A DNA stretch of 64,000 bases from Beijerinckiaceae bacterium (GTDB lineage Bacteria; Pseudomonadota; Alphaproteobacteria; Rhizobiales; Beijerinckiaceae), in the NCBI GenBank assembly GCA_027533425.1, contig JAPZUD010000005.1, positions 186,001 to 250,000 on the forward strand. The letters run 5' to 3'. Below, piece after piece: positions 43,716 to 51,680 of this stretch. Within the stretch, counting starts at the first letter, position 1. Each line of letters starts with the position of its first letter. The notes beneath the pieces were generated by a model that ran no database searches, was not told the DNA's origin, and saw nothing but the letters and a program-made list of their open reading frames with translations. The translations under genes were made by a program, and so were the position numbers.

Positions 43716-44474
43716 ATGGAAAGCCAGCGCAGCAATTCTTCCGGCGAACGCCGTATTCTCGTGCTGACCGGCGCCTCGCGCGGGATCGGCCACGCCACCG
43801 TGAAGCGATTCGGCTCTGCGGGCTGGCGCGTCATTGCCTGTTCCCGGCAGCCCTTCCCCGAGAATTGTCCCTGGGAAGGCGGCCGTGACGACCATGTCCA
43901 GGTCGATCTCGCCGACCCGCAGGACACCCTCCGCGCGATCGAGGAAATCAAGAGCCGCCTGCCGGACGGCAAGCTGCACGCGCTCGTCAACAATGCCGGG
44001 ATCTCGCCCAAGGGCGAGGGCGGCGCGCGGCTCTCCTCGATCGATACCGCGCTCACCGACTGGCAGAAGGTCTTCCAGGTCAACTTCTTCGCGCCGATCA
44101 TGCTGGCGCGCGGCCTCAAGGAGCAATTGCACGCGACCAAGGGCGCCGTGGTCAACGTGACCTCCATCGCCGGCAGCCGTGTCCACCCCTTTGCCGGCGC
44201 GGCCTATGCGACGTCCAAGGCGGCGCTCGCCTCGCTGACGCGGGAGATGGCCGCGGATTTCGGTCCGATGGATGTACGCGTCAACGCCATCTCGCCGGGC
44301 GAGATCGACACCTCGATCCTCTCGCCAGGCACCGATAAGATTGTCGAGACGCTGCCGATGCGCCGTCTCGGCACGCCGGAAGAGGTGGCCAAGGCCATCT
44401 ATTTCCTGTGCACGGAAGCCTCGTCCTACGTGACGGGCGCGGAGTTGCACATCAATGGCGGCCAGCATGTGTGA
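43716..44474 (+). CDS. Short-chain dehydrogenase/reductase
   Basis: This 252-residue SDR has the cofactor site TGASRGIGHA, LVNNAGISP, the catalytic Ser/Tyr/Lys (VTSIAGS and YATSKAALA) and the C-terminal SSYVTGAELHINGG. It is of the classic type and would reduce a carbonyl or oxidise an alcohol. It precedes the Nudix gene by 9 bp. Confidence 0.88.
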   Translation: MESQRSNSSGERRILVLTGASRGIGHATVKRFGSAGWRVIACSRQPFPENCPWEGGRDDHVQVDLADPQDTLRAIEEIKSRLPDGKLHALVNNAGISPKGEGGARLSSIDTALTDWQKVFQVNFFAPIMLARGLKEQLHATKGAVVNVTSIAGSRVHPFAGAAYATSKAALASLTREMAADFGPMDVRVNAISPGEIDTSILSPGTDKIVETLPMRRLGTPEEVAKAIYFLCTEASSYVTGAELHINGGQHV

Positions 44475-44483
44475 CGGCGCCGG

Positions 44484-44909
44484 ATGAGTGTCGTCTCGCG
44501 TCCGGTCCTCGCGGCCTCGATCGCGGTGTTCCGCGCCGGCAAGGTGCTGCTGATCCAGCGCGCCCGGGCCCCGGCTCTCGGGCTGTATTCGCTGCCCGGC
44601 GGCCGGATCGAGGCCGGCGAGACGTTGCGGGACGGTGTCTTGCGCGAATTGCAGGAAGAACTGGCGCTGGAGGCGGAACTGGTCGGCTTTGTCGACCATG
44701 TCGAGCATATCGAGGCGGATGAGACGGGCGGTATCCGCGCCCATGCCGTGATCGCGGCCTTCTGTGGTCATTGGCGTTCCGGCGAGCCGGTTCCCTCGGA
44801 TGAGGTCAGCGACTGGCTCTGGGTTGACCCGCATGCGCCGGGTGACCTGCCGATGACCCGCCGCCTGCCGGAAATCCTCGCCCGGGCCGCGGCCATGGTG
44901 ACGCGATGA
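44484..44909 (+). CDS. Nudix hydrolase
   Basis: The 141-residue protein has the Nudix box GRIEAGETLRDGVLRELQEE. The motif normally continues with x-G-U, but here it reads LAL, so the usual Gly is replaced. The preceding GLYSLPGG is typical. It would hydrolyse a nucleoside diphosphate linked to another group, or a sanitation substrate. Its end overlaps the TIGR02301 gene as ATGA. Confidence 0.85.
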   Translation: MSVVSRPVLAASIAVFRAGKVLLIQRARAPALGLYSLPGGRIEAGETLRDGVLRELQEELALEAELVGFVDHVEHIEADETGGIRAHAVIAAFCGHWRSGEPVPSDEVSDWLWVDPHAPGDLPMTRRLPEILARAAAMVTR

Positions 44910-45427
44910 CGGGCCGCGCCCTGCCCGCTGCGCTGGCGGCGCTGGTCCTGATGGCCCTGGCCGGACCCGGCCCGCGCGCGCAGGAAGCGCCGCCCTCGCG
45001 CATCATCCAGACGCCCTCCGCCCCGAGCCAGGCGGCCCCGGCCGCACCGCTCCGGGCGCGCCCCTCCATCCGCCGGCCGCAGGGCGAAGCCCCCGCGGCC
45101 AGCCGGGTACTGCCGCCGGTCTCGACCGCGCAGGAAAAGCCGCTGGTCGACCTGTCGGAGGTTGTGGGCGCCCTCGCCTTTCTCAGCCAGCTCTGCCAGC
45201 CCGGCGCCATGCCCAATCCGTGGCGGGCCCGGATGGAAGTGCTGCTGGAGGCCGAGGGCGAGCCCTCCGGCGCGCGTGAGAAGATGGCAGGTGCCTTCAA
45301 TACCGGCTTTTCGGATTACGCCACCACCTACCGGCAATGCACGCCAGCGGCGGAAGCGGCCCGTCTGGCCCTGACGCGGGAGGCCGCACGGCTGGCCCGT
45401 GAACTGGAACGCCGTTTCGGCAGCTGA
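44906..45427 (+). CDS. TIGR02301-family secreted protein
   Basis: The 173-residue protein has an N-terminal signal (LPAALAALVLMALAGPGPRAQ), a proline/alanine-rich linker, and a C-terminal domain of the TIGR02301 pattern: LAFLSQLCQPGAMPNPWRARM, EKMAGAFNTGFSDYATTYRQC with two cysteines. The family is restricted to alphaproteobacteria and uncharacterised. The gene is translationally coupled to the Nudix gene. Confidence 0.78.
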   Translation: MTGRALPAALAALVLMALAGPGPRAQEAPPSRIIQTPSAPSQAAPAAPLRARPSIRRPQGEAPAASRVLPPVSTAQEKPLVDLSEVVGALAFLSQLCQPGAMPNPWRARMEVLLEAEGEPSGAREKMAGAFNTGFSDYATTYRQCTPAAEAARLALTREAARLARELERRFGS

Positions 45428-45636
45428 TGCAAAGCGGCCACTTTCCACAAACGCCAATCGCCGCGTTAACGAAATCTCAACAGAAGGCTCGCGTTCCCCT
45501 GCCGGGCAGTCTAGGGTCCTCCTGCCCGCTCCGGTGGGACTGATGGCGGTGGGGACCGCTTCCGGAACCGGCATCAAGCCGGGACGCATGACAAGCCAGC
45601 CGGCAACGCCGGGGGCGAGAAGACAGGAAGGCGACC
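45428..45636 (+). other. G/C-rich leader ahead of the 86-aa gene
   Basis: This 209-bp gap has several potential stems, such as CCGGAACCGG and the GCCGG/CCGGC pairs near 45600. A CTAGGG element lies near 45510. I tested it by eye against known riboswitch consensus patterns and found no convincing match, so it may simply be a long 5' untranslated region. Confidence 0.25.
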
Positions 45637-45897
45637 GTGCAAACGAGTGACGAGCTTGGCCAATCCCGGGATTCCGTTTACGCCGACCAGCGTCGCGCGG
45701 CCTACACCTATGTGAGCGAGGCGTTTGCGGAAGGGCGCTATGACGGCATTGACGGCGACTGCCTTGCCCATGCTGCCCTGTTCGCCGCCTTTGTCGAACT
45801 GGTGGCCAGCTATGGCGAGGATGCCGTGGCGAAATTCGCCGAGAAGCTTCCGGACCGGATCAAGGCCGGCGAGTATTCGCTGACGACGAAGAACTGA
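45637..45897 (+). CDS. Hypothetical protein (86 aa)
   Basis: The 86-residue protein begins with GTG 45637, preceded by AGGAAGG. It is acidic and helical in character (DSVYADQRRAAYTYVSEAFAEGRYD), with no membrane segment, and a C-terminal AVAKFAEKLPDRI. I do not recognise the family. A strong terminator follows 26 bp later, so it is a single-gene unit. Confidence 0.65.
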   Translation: MQTSDELGQSRDSVYADQRRAAYTYVSEAFAEGRYDGIDGDCLAHAALFAAFVELVASYGEDAVAKFAEKLPDRIKAGEYSLTTKN

Positions 45898-45922
45898 AAG
45901 CCGGTCATCACCCGGATGCGTC

Positions 45923-45947
45923 AAGGGCCGGTCTTCCGGCCCTTTTT
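45923..45947 (+). terminator. Rho-independent terminator after the 86-aa gene
   Basis: AAGGGCCGG and CCGGCCCTT form a perfect 9-bp stem with a TCTT loop, followed by further T residues. It lies 26 bp after the stop codon on the plus strand and ends that transcript. Confidence 0.85.
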
Positions 45948-46003
45948 CATGTCAGCGTCCCTTTCTGCCGATTGTTTGTCGATCCCTGCTGGTTCCCGTC
46001 CGG

Positions 46004-46327
46004 TCAGGCCAGCATCATCCGCGTCAGCGCGGCCGGGTTCTTCACCTCGATCTCGACAAAGGCGATCGGGTGGTCGGAGCCATTCATCACATCATGGGTG
46101 ATGCCTGCGGCGCGCATGTAGGATTGGCCCTGCTTCAACGGCACGTCACTGATCTCGCTGCCATTATGGATGCGCAGGATGCCATCCGTCAGCATGATCA
46201 CGAAATAGGGCCAGCCATGCTGGTGCCATCCGGTGACGGCGCCGGGAACAAAATCGTACCGGGTGATACGGATCGCATCATCATCCTGCTGGAGGGTCGG
46301 TACGGCGGGGATGTCGCACTGGAACAT
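46004..46327 (-). CDS. Cupin-domain protein
   Basis: The 107-residue protein is a single small cupin barrel with metal-ligand motif GAVTGWHQHGWPYFVIMLTDG near residues 30-50 and a second IAFVEIEVK strand. ATG 46327 has GAGGAG in front and gives the full domain; the longer frame adds no recognised part. It follows the dihydroorotase gene by 10 bp and could be an operon partner. The ligand is unknown. Confidence 0.8.
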   Translation of the reverse strand: MFQCDIPAVPTLQQDDDAIRITRYDFVPGAVTGWHQHGWPYFVIMLTDGILRIHNGSEISDVPLKQGQSYMRAAGITHDVMNGSDHPIAFVEIEVKNPAALTRMMLA

Positions 46328-46337
46328 CGCTTTCTCC

Positions 46338-47672
46338 TCAGGCAGGCAGCGCATCGCCGAAGACAACCGGCTCGCCACGGGAGGGGCCTGTCAATTCGCC
46401 CTGCCACATGACGCGATGCCCGCGGACGAAAGTGCCCACCGGCCAGCCGGTCACGACCTTGCCGTCATAGGGCGTCCAGCCGCATTTCGAGGCAATCCAG
46501 GCATTGGTGATCGTCTCGCGGCGCTTGAGATCGACGATGGTGAAATCGGCATCGTAGCCGACGACCAACCGGCCCTTGCGGGCAATGTTGAACAGCCGCG
46601 CCGGGCCATGGGCAGCGAGATCGACGAAGCGTTCGAGGCTGAGCCGGCCGGCATTCACATGGTCGAGCATGGTCGGCACCAGCGTCTGCACACCGGTCAT
46701 GCCGGAATGCGAGGCCGGATAGGCATGGTGCTTTTCCTCATGCGTATGCGGCGCATGGTCCGAGCCGAGAATATCGACGACGCCATTGGCGATGCCCCAC
46801 CAGAGGACGTCCTGATGCGCCTTGTCACGCACCGGCGGGTTCATCTGGGCGTAGGTTCCGAGGCGCTCGTAGCATTCCGGCGCCGTGAGTGTGAGATGAT
46901 GCGGCGTAACCTCGATCGAGGCGACATCCTTGTGATCGACCAGCCAGCGGATTTCGTCACCGGTCGAGACATGCAGCACATGGACGCGCTTGCCGAGGCG
47001 GCGGGCCAGCGTCACCAGCCGCTTCGTTGCCAGCAGGGCGGCCTCGACATCGCGCCAGACCGGATGCGAGGCCGGATTGCCGGGCTCGCGCAGGTTCATC
47101 CGGGCGCGCAGCCGGGGCTCGTCCTCGCAATGGAAGGAGGCGCGGCGGGTGATCTTGCGCAGGATGCGGGCGAGGTTCTCATCATCCTCGACCAGCAGGT
47201 TGCCGGTGGAGGATCCGATGAAGACCTTGATGCCGGCTGCCCCGGGGAGCTTCTCCAGCTCCGGGATCGCGTCGATATTCTCCGCCGTACCGCCGACAAA
47301 GAAGGCATGGTCGCAATGCATGCGGTGATGCGCCGCCGCGAGCTTCGCGGCCAGCGTTTCCGGGTCGGTGGTGTTGGGATTGGTGTTCGGCATTTCGAAA
47401 ACCGCCGTCACCCCGCCGAGGACCGCCGCGCGGGAGCCTGTCTCGAGGTCTTCCTTGTGCGTGAGGCCGGGCTCGCGGAAATGGACCTGCGTGTCGATCA
47501 CGCCGGGCAGGATGGTGAGGCCGCGGCAGTCGAGATCCGTCGCTGCCTGGCCGGTGCCGATGGCGCCGATCGCGGTGATCACGCCGCCGACAATGCCGAT
47601 ATCGGCCTGGCCGCGACCCGCCGGCGTGACGAGCTCACCCCCGTGGAGAACCGTATCGAACCTGCTGACCAT
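46338..47672 (-). CDS. pyrC: Dihydroorotase-family amidohydrolase
   Basis: This 444-residue enzyme belongs to the class I dihydroorotase family, which closes carbamoyl-aspartate into dihydroorotate in pyrimidine synthesis. The metal motif DTQVHFREPG near residue 60 has Gln where most family members have the first His. Other typical parts are EMPNTNPNT, the HVLHVST and VTPHHLTLT His motifs, and GSDHAPHT near 310. The start 47672 has GGGAGGG upstream. It is divergent from ygfZ. The family name is safe; the exact amidohydrolase reaction is likely but not certain. Confidence 0.85.
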   Translation of the reverse strand: MVSRFDTVLHGGELVTPAGRGQADIGIVGGVITAIGAIGTGQAATDLDCRGLTILPGVIDTQVHFREPGLTHKEDLETGSRAAVLGGVTAVFEMPNTNPNTTDPETLAAKLAAAHHRMHCDHAFFVGGTAENIDAIPELEKLPGAAGIKVFIGSSTGNLLVEDDENLARILRKITRRASFHCEDEPRLRARMNLREPGNPASHPVWRDVEAALLATKRLVTLARRLGKRVHVLHVSTGDEIRWLVDHKDVASIEVTPHHLTLTAPECYERLGTYAQMNPPVRDKAHQDVLWWGIANGVVDILGSDHAPHTHEEKHHAYPASHSGMTGVQTLVPTMLDHVNAGRLSLERFVDLAAHGPARLFNIARKGRLVVGYDADFTIVDLKRRETITNAWIASKCGWTPYDGKVVTGWPVGTFVRGHRVMWQGELTGPSRGEPVVFGDALPA

Positions 47673-47736
47673 GGCTTTTCCCTCCCGCATGACGACAGGG
47701 CTTGCCCGCCCTGCCAACCGGACTTATCTGGCTCGC

Positions 47737-48645
47737 ATGAGTGAAACAAGCCCTGTGCGGGAACCCGCGATTCGCCTTGCCTGCCTGCTCTCCGACCGGG
47801 CCGTGCTGGCCGTGTCCGGAGCCGAGGCCGCGCATTTCCTGCACAACCTGCTGACCGCCGAGATCGAGGGCCTCGCTATTGGCACAGGTGTGCCCGCGGC
47901 CTTGCTGACGCCGCAGGGCAAGATCATCGCCGACATGCTGGTTTTCAATGCGAGCGATGACGAGCCGCTTTTTCTTGTCGATGTCGCGGCCGGGCTGGCG
48001 GATGATCTCGCCCGACGGCTGACCCTCTACCGGCTGCGGAGCGCGGTGGCGATCGACCGGCTGGGCCCGGAAATCGGCGTCGCCGTCATGGCCGGGGTGC
48101 CGGCCCCGGAAGGCGAGACGCATTACCGTTTCGATGACCCGCGTAGTGGAAATCTGGGTGCCCGCCTTATCGGCCCGCGCGAGGCGCTGGCGGCGCTTCT
48201 GCCGGCGGGCGCCGCAACCGGCGAGGAAGCCTATCATGCGGCACGAATCAGCCTTGGCCTGCCCGAATGCGGCAAGGATTACCTCGCGCAGGCCGCATTC
48301 CCGCACGAGGTCAATCTCGACCAGGTCGGCGGCGTGGCCTTCCGCAAGGGGTGCTATATCGGACAGGAAGTGGTGAGCCGGATGGAGCATCGCGGCACGG
48401 CACGCACGCGCACGATGATTGTCGAGATGCTCAACGGCTTGAATGTCATGGGCGGCGCGGAATGCCGGGCCGGCGAGCGCCTGCTCGGCATTGGCGGCGA
48501 ATGTTTCGGTGCCCGCGGCCTCGTGCCAATGCGGATCGACCGACTGGAGGACGCGCTGAAGGCCGGCGAGGCGATTGCACTCGGCGGGGTTCCCGTCCGT
48601 GTGATCCGGCCCGGTTATGCCCGTTTTCCGGTCGAAATGGGATAA
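47737..48645 (+). CDS. ygfZ: YgfZ-type tRNA-modification GTPase/folate-binding protein
   Basis: The 302-residue protein is related to the aminomethyltransferase GcvT fold. The family motif KGCYIGQEVVSRMEH near residues 205-220 contains the signature Cys. YgfZ proteins help in iron-sulfur cluster handling and tRNA modification. ATG 47737 is close to the divergent dihydroorotase start, and the longer frame to 47368 covers an antisense region without family resemblance. Confidence 0.88.
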   Translation: MSETSPVREPAIRLACLLSDRAVLAVSGAEAAHFLHNLLTAEIEGLAIGTGVPAALLTPQGKIIADMLVFNASDDEPLFLVDVAAGLADDLARRLTLYRLRSAVAIDRLGPEIGVAVMAGVPAPEGETHYRFDDPRSGNLGARLIGPREALAALLPAGAATGEEAYHAARISLGLPECGKDYLAQAAFPHEVNLDQVGGVAFRKGCYIGQEVVSRMEHRGTARTRTMIVEMLNGLNVMGGAECRAGERLLGIGGECFGARGLVPMRIDRLEDALKAGEAIALGGVPVRVIRPGYARFPVEMG

Positions 48646-48658
48646 ATTTCCTCGACCC

Positions 48659-48686
48659 TTGATGCCTTCTGAATTCGTGATATAAC
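48659..48686 (+). promoter_or_regulatory. Candidate sigma-70-type promoter of the ArsR gene
   Basis: TTGATG (48659-48664) and TATAAC (48681-48686) are separated by 16 bp and lie just before the AGGAG of the ArsR gene at 48711. The region is A/T-rich compared with its surroundings. This fits a housekeeping promoter. Confidence 0.5.
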
Positions 48687-48710
48687 CCGCCTGTTTTCAG
48701 GAGTTGTATT

Positions 48711-49061
48711 ATGAATGTTTCATCATTGCTTGATTTTCTGACCCACCATGGCGAAGACGCAGAAGGGCTGCTGGCGATCCTCGCCAACCGCCGCCGCCTC
48801 GTAATTCTCTACAATCTTGTTCTCGAAGGCGAACTTGCCGTCGGAGAGCTTGTGCGCAGGCTGAACATCGCCCAGTCGGCGCTGTCGCAGCATCTCGCAC
48901 TCATGCGGGCCGCCGGCATCGTCAGCACGCGTCGCGAGGGCACCACGATCTTCTATTCCCTCACCGACGAGCGGACGCGGGCCATGTTGTCCGCCATCCG
49001 CGATGTGCTGGGGCCCCGGGAAACCGGCCGTCCCTCCGACGAGGTCCGGCTCGCCAGCTGA
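48711..49061 (+). CDS. ArsR-family transcriptional regulator
   Basis: The 116-residue protein has the ArsR winged helix-turn-helix: GLLAILANRRRLVILYNL, LAVGELVRRLNIAQSALSQHLALMR and a beta wing (REGTTIFYSLTDERT). No CxC metal-binding motif is seen, so it may sense something other than metals. It begins a run of genes (HD-domain, phosphatase, NrtR-like) in the same direction. Confidence 0.87.
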   Translation: MNVSSLLDFLTHHGEDAEGLLAILANRRRLVILYNLVLEGELAVGELVRRLNIAQSALSQHLALMRAAGIVSTRREGTTIFYSLTDERTRAMLSAIRDVLGPRETGRPSDEVRLAS

Positions 49062-49107
49062 GCACGATACCCTTGCCAGTTCGGAGGGAGCGCGGCACAT
49101 CAGGAGC

Positions 49108-49761
49108 ATGACAGCTTCTTCTGCGCCGCGTCGCTCTCCCCGCGCTCCCGTCGCCCCCCGGGCCTGGCAACGCATGTTGTCCGGACGGCGGCTCGATCTG
49201 CTCGATCCCTCGCCGCTCGATATCGAGATCGAGGATATCGCGCATGGGCTCGCCCGGGTTGCCCGCTGGAACGGGCAGACGCTTGGCCCGGAAATCTTCT
49301 CCGTGGCCCAGCATTCGCTGCTCGTCGATCACCTGGCCGGCCGGCTTGCGCCACAGGCCGGGCGGCGGACGCGTCTGGCTGTGCTTCTGCATGATGCGGC
49401 GGAGTATGTGATCGGTGACATGATCTCGCCCTTCAAGGCGGTGATCGGCGATGCCTATCGCGAGACGGAGCGCCTCGTGCTGGAGGCAGTGATGCGGCGC
49501 TTCGGGTTGCCCGCGCCGATGACCAAGCTGGCGCAGGACCTCGCCAAACGGGCCGACCGCGCCGCCGCCTATCACGAGGCGACGGGGCTGGCCGGTTTCG
49601 AACCGGGCGAGGCGCAGCAATTCTTCGGTGCGCCGCTGCCGCTGGATTCGCAGGCGCGGGCATTGCTCGAACCCTGGCCGGTCGGGCGGGCCGAGGACGC
49701 CTTCCTGGCACGGTTCCGCAGGCTCGACCTGCCGGATGCGATGCCTGAGGGAGCGGTCTGA
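49108..49761 (+). CDS. HD-domain phosphohydrolase (YfbR-like)
   Basis: The 217-residue protein has a metal-dependent HD domain, with FSVAQHSLLVDHLA near residue 68, the HD pair in LLHDAAEYVIGDM near 93-105, and a late AKRADRAAAYHEA. Family members are 5'-nucleotidases or other phosphohydrolases. It ends with a 1-bp overlap with the phosphatase gene, so the two are translated together. Confidence 0.82.
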   Translation: MTASSAPRRSPRAPVAPRAWQRMLSGRRLDLLDPSPLDIEIEDIAHGLARVARWNGQTLGPEIFSVAQHSLLVDHLAGRLAPQAGRRTRLAVLLHDAAEYVIGDMISPFKAVIGDAYRETERLVLEAVMRRFGLPAPMTKLAQDLAKRADRAAAYHEATGLAGFEPGEAQQFFGAPLPLDSQARALLEPWPVGRAEDAFLARFRRLDLPDAMPEGAV

Positions 49762-50285
49762 TGCCGGTGATCCATGTCTGTGCCTGGCGCCTGCTGAACC
49801 GGAAGGTCGCCGAGACCGGCGCCACCGGGGTCGTGACGCTGATCAAGAATATCGGCCAGGTGGAGCGGCCGCCCGGTATTGCGCCGGAGCGGCATCTCAA
49901 ACTGGATTTCGCCGACATTACCGAGCCGCGTGAAGGCGAGGTGATGCCGGGCACGGAGCATGTCGAGCAATTGCTCGGCTATTTCGACGCGTGGGACCGC
50001 TCGGCACCGCTCATCGTGCATTGCTATGCAGGGGTGAGCCGCTCGACCGCAGGCGCCTTCATCGCGGCCTGCCAGCTGCGCCCGGACCGGGACGAGGCGG
50101 AATGGGCCGGCGAGATCCGCCGCCTGTCACCTACGGCGACGCCGAATGCCCGGCTCGTCGCCCTTGCCGATGCGGCGCTTGGCCGGAACGGGCGGATGAT
50201 CCGCGCGCTGGAAACGATCGGGCGCGGCGAGGATTGCTTCGACGGTGTTCCCTTCGCCCTCGACCTGTCACCTCGCCAGCCATGA
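49761..50285 (+). CDS. Protein tyrosine phosphatase family protein
   Basis: The 174-residue protein holds the CX5R phosphatase signature in HCYAGVSRSTAG near residues 93-104 (Cys and Arg present). An acid residue upstream (DFADITEPREG) may be the general acid. The family includes dual-specificity-like enzymes acting on proteins or small phosphates. It overlaps both neighbouring genes, which links it to the HD hydrolase and the NrtR-like protein. Confidence 0.83.
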   Translation: MPVIHVCAWRLLNRKVAETGATGVVTLIKNIGQVERPPGIAPERHLKLDFADITEPREGEVMPGTEHVEQLLGYFDAWDRSAPLIVHCYAGVSRSTAGAFIAACQLRPDRDEAEWAGEIRRLSPTATPNARLVALADAALGRNGRMIRALETIGRGEDCFDGVPFALDLSPRQP

Positions 50286-51262
50286 TCGCGACAGGGGGCG
50301 GCGGCATCGAGATCAACCTGACGGCGGTGATCCTCGCCATGCGCGGGGACGAGCCTGTCGTCTATGCCTCGAGCCTCGGCGCGGCCATGCCGCCGGGCCT
50401 GCCGTCCGGGCCATTCGATCCCGGCCGGCACCGCACGCTGGAACTCGGGCTGCGCAGTTTCGCGCAGGAACAGGCCGGGCTCACGCTCGGCTATGTCGAA
50501 CAGCTCTACACGTTCGGCGATCGTGGCCGGTTACTGCCGGAAGGATCCGGTGAGGTAGCGGCGCCCCATCTCGTCTCGATCGGGTATCTTGCCTTGACGC
50601 GCATGGCGTCCGGCGCCGCCCAGCGCGAGAATTTCCTGCCGCTCTACACATTCTTCCCCTGGGAAGACTGGCGCGGCGGGCGGCCGGACATTCTCGACCG
50701 GGTACTGCTGCCGGCGCTCGAACGCTGGGCCAGCGAAGCGGAGGCCGGCGGTGATGCCGAGGGGCGCGGCCTGACGCGGCGGGAGCGGCTGGCCTTGTCC
50801 TTCGGCGTCGATGGCACGCCTTTCGACGAGGAAAAAGTGCTGGAGCGCTACGAACTGCTGTATTCGGCCGGCCTTGTCGACGAGGCCCGGCGGGACCGGC
50901 GGCAGCCTGCGATGCCGGATCGCCTCCGGCTCGGGCAGGTCATGCCCTTCGACCACCGCCGGATTGTCGCGACCGCGCTCGGCCGACTGCGGGGCAAGCT
51001 GAAATACCGGCCTGTCGTGTTCGAGCTGATGGCCGACCAGTTCACCCTGACAGACCTCCAGCGGAAGGTGGAGGCGATTTCCGGCCATCATCTGCACAAG
51101 CAGAATTTCCGTCGTCTCGTCGAGACCGGTGGCCTGGTCGAGCCGACCGGCGAACAGACGACGACGAAGGGCCGGCCGGCGGCGCTGTTCCGGTTCCGGC
51201 GTGAGGTCCTGCGTGAGCGGCCTGCGCCGGGACTGCGCCTCAGCGCGCGGAGCAGCGGGTGA
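50282..51262 (+). CDS. NrtR-like regulator (Nudix-type domain with winged helix)
   Basis: The 326-residue protein starts at ATG 50282, overlapping the phosphatase gene as ATGA. The N-terminal part resembles a Nudix fold (EINLTAVILAM, RHRTLELGLRSFAQEQAG), but the metal-binding Nudix box is absent. The C-terminal part has a winged helix, with FELMADQFTLTDLQRKVEAISGHHLHKQNFRRLVE. This layout matches NrtR, an ADP-ribose-sensing repressor of NAD synthesis. No NAD gene is adjacent, so its target is unknown. Confidence 0.78.
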   Translation: MIATGGGGIEINLTAVILAMRGDEPVVYASSLGAAMPPGLPSGPFDPGRHRTLELGLRSFAQEQAGLTLGYVEQLYTFGDRGRLLPEGSGEVAAPHLVSIGYLALTRMASGAAQRENFLPLYTFFPWEDWRGGRPDILDRVLLPALERWASEAEAGGDAEGRGLTRRERLALSFGVDGTPFDEEKVLERYELLYSAGLVDEARRDRRQPAMPDRLRLGQVMPFDHRRIVATALGRLRGKLKYRPVVFELMADQFTLTDLQRKVEAISGHHLHKQNFRRLVETGGLVEPTGEQTTTKGRPAALFRFRREVLRERPAPGLRLSARSSG

Positions 51263-51323
51263 GTCTGGTGGAAAAACGCGGTCGAGAGTTGCCTCGCCCG
51301 GGGGATGGACTAGGGTGACGCTC

Positions 51324-51578
51324 ATGAATCAGGATCTGCCCGCCGATATTGCCGCCCTGCCTTTCGAGAAGGCGATGACCGAGCTCGAAGCCATTGTCGG
51401 CGAGCTTGAACGCGGCGATGTGAGCCTCGAAGCCTCGATCGCGAAATACGAGCGCGGCGAGTTGCTGAAAAAGCGCTGCGAGGCGCTGCTGCGCGAAGCG
51501 GAGATGCGGATTTCCAAGATCCAGCTCGGACCGGATGGCAAGCCTGCCGGTGCTGCGCCGCTCGACCCCGAACGCTGA
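51324..51578 (+). CDS. xseB: Exodeoxyribonuclease VII small subunit
   Basis: The 84-residue XseB protein has the conserved helix LPFEKAMTELEAIVGELERGD and SLEASIAKYERG...LKKRCEALL. It joins XseA to form the single-strand-specific nuclease. It lies in the usual alphaproteobacterial neighbourhood of dxs and tlyA, here with a pirin and other genes inserted. No xseA is present in the window. Confidence 0.93.
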   Translation: MNQDLPADIAALPFEKAMTELEAIVGELERGDVSLEASIAKYERGELLKKRCEALLREAEMRISKIQLGPDGKPAGAAPLDPER

Positions 51579-51680
51579 GGCCGGTGGCGCGCCCGCGTCA
51601 CAAGCGTGTCATCGGCCCTTTCCAGACAGGTGGCCGGCCATCATCTTCCCCCGGTCAGGACCCAGCCGAGGAGACCCGCC

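Noticed and set aside
45428-45636. Guanidine-I type riboswitch, because of a CTAGGG element
   Set aside because: The other conserved blocks of that riboswitch are missing.
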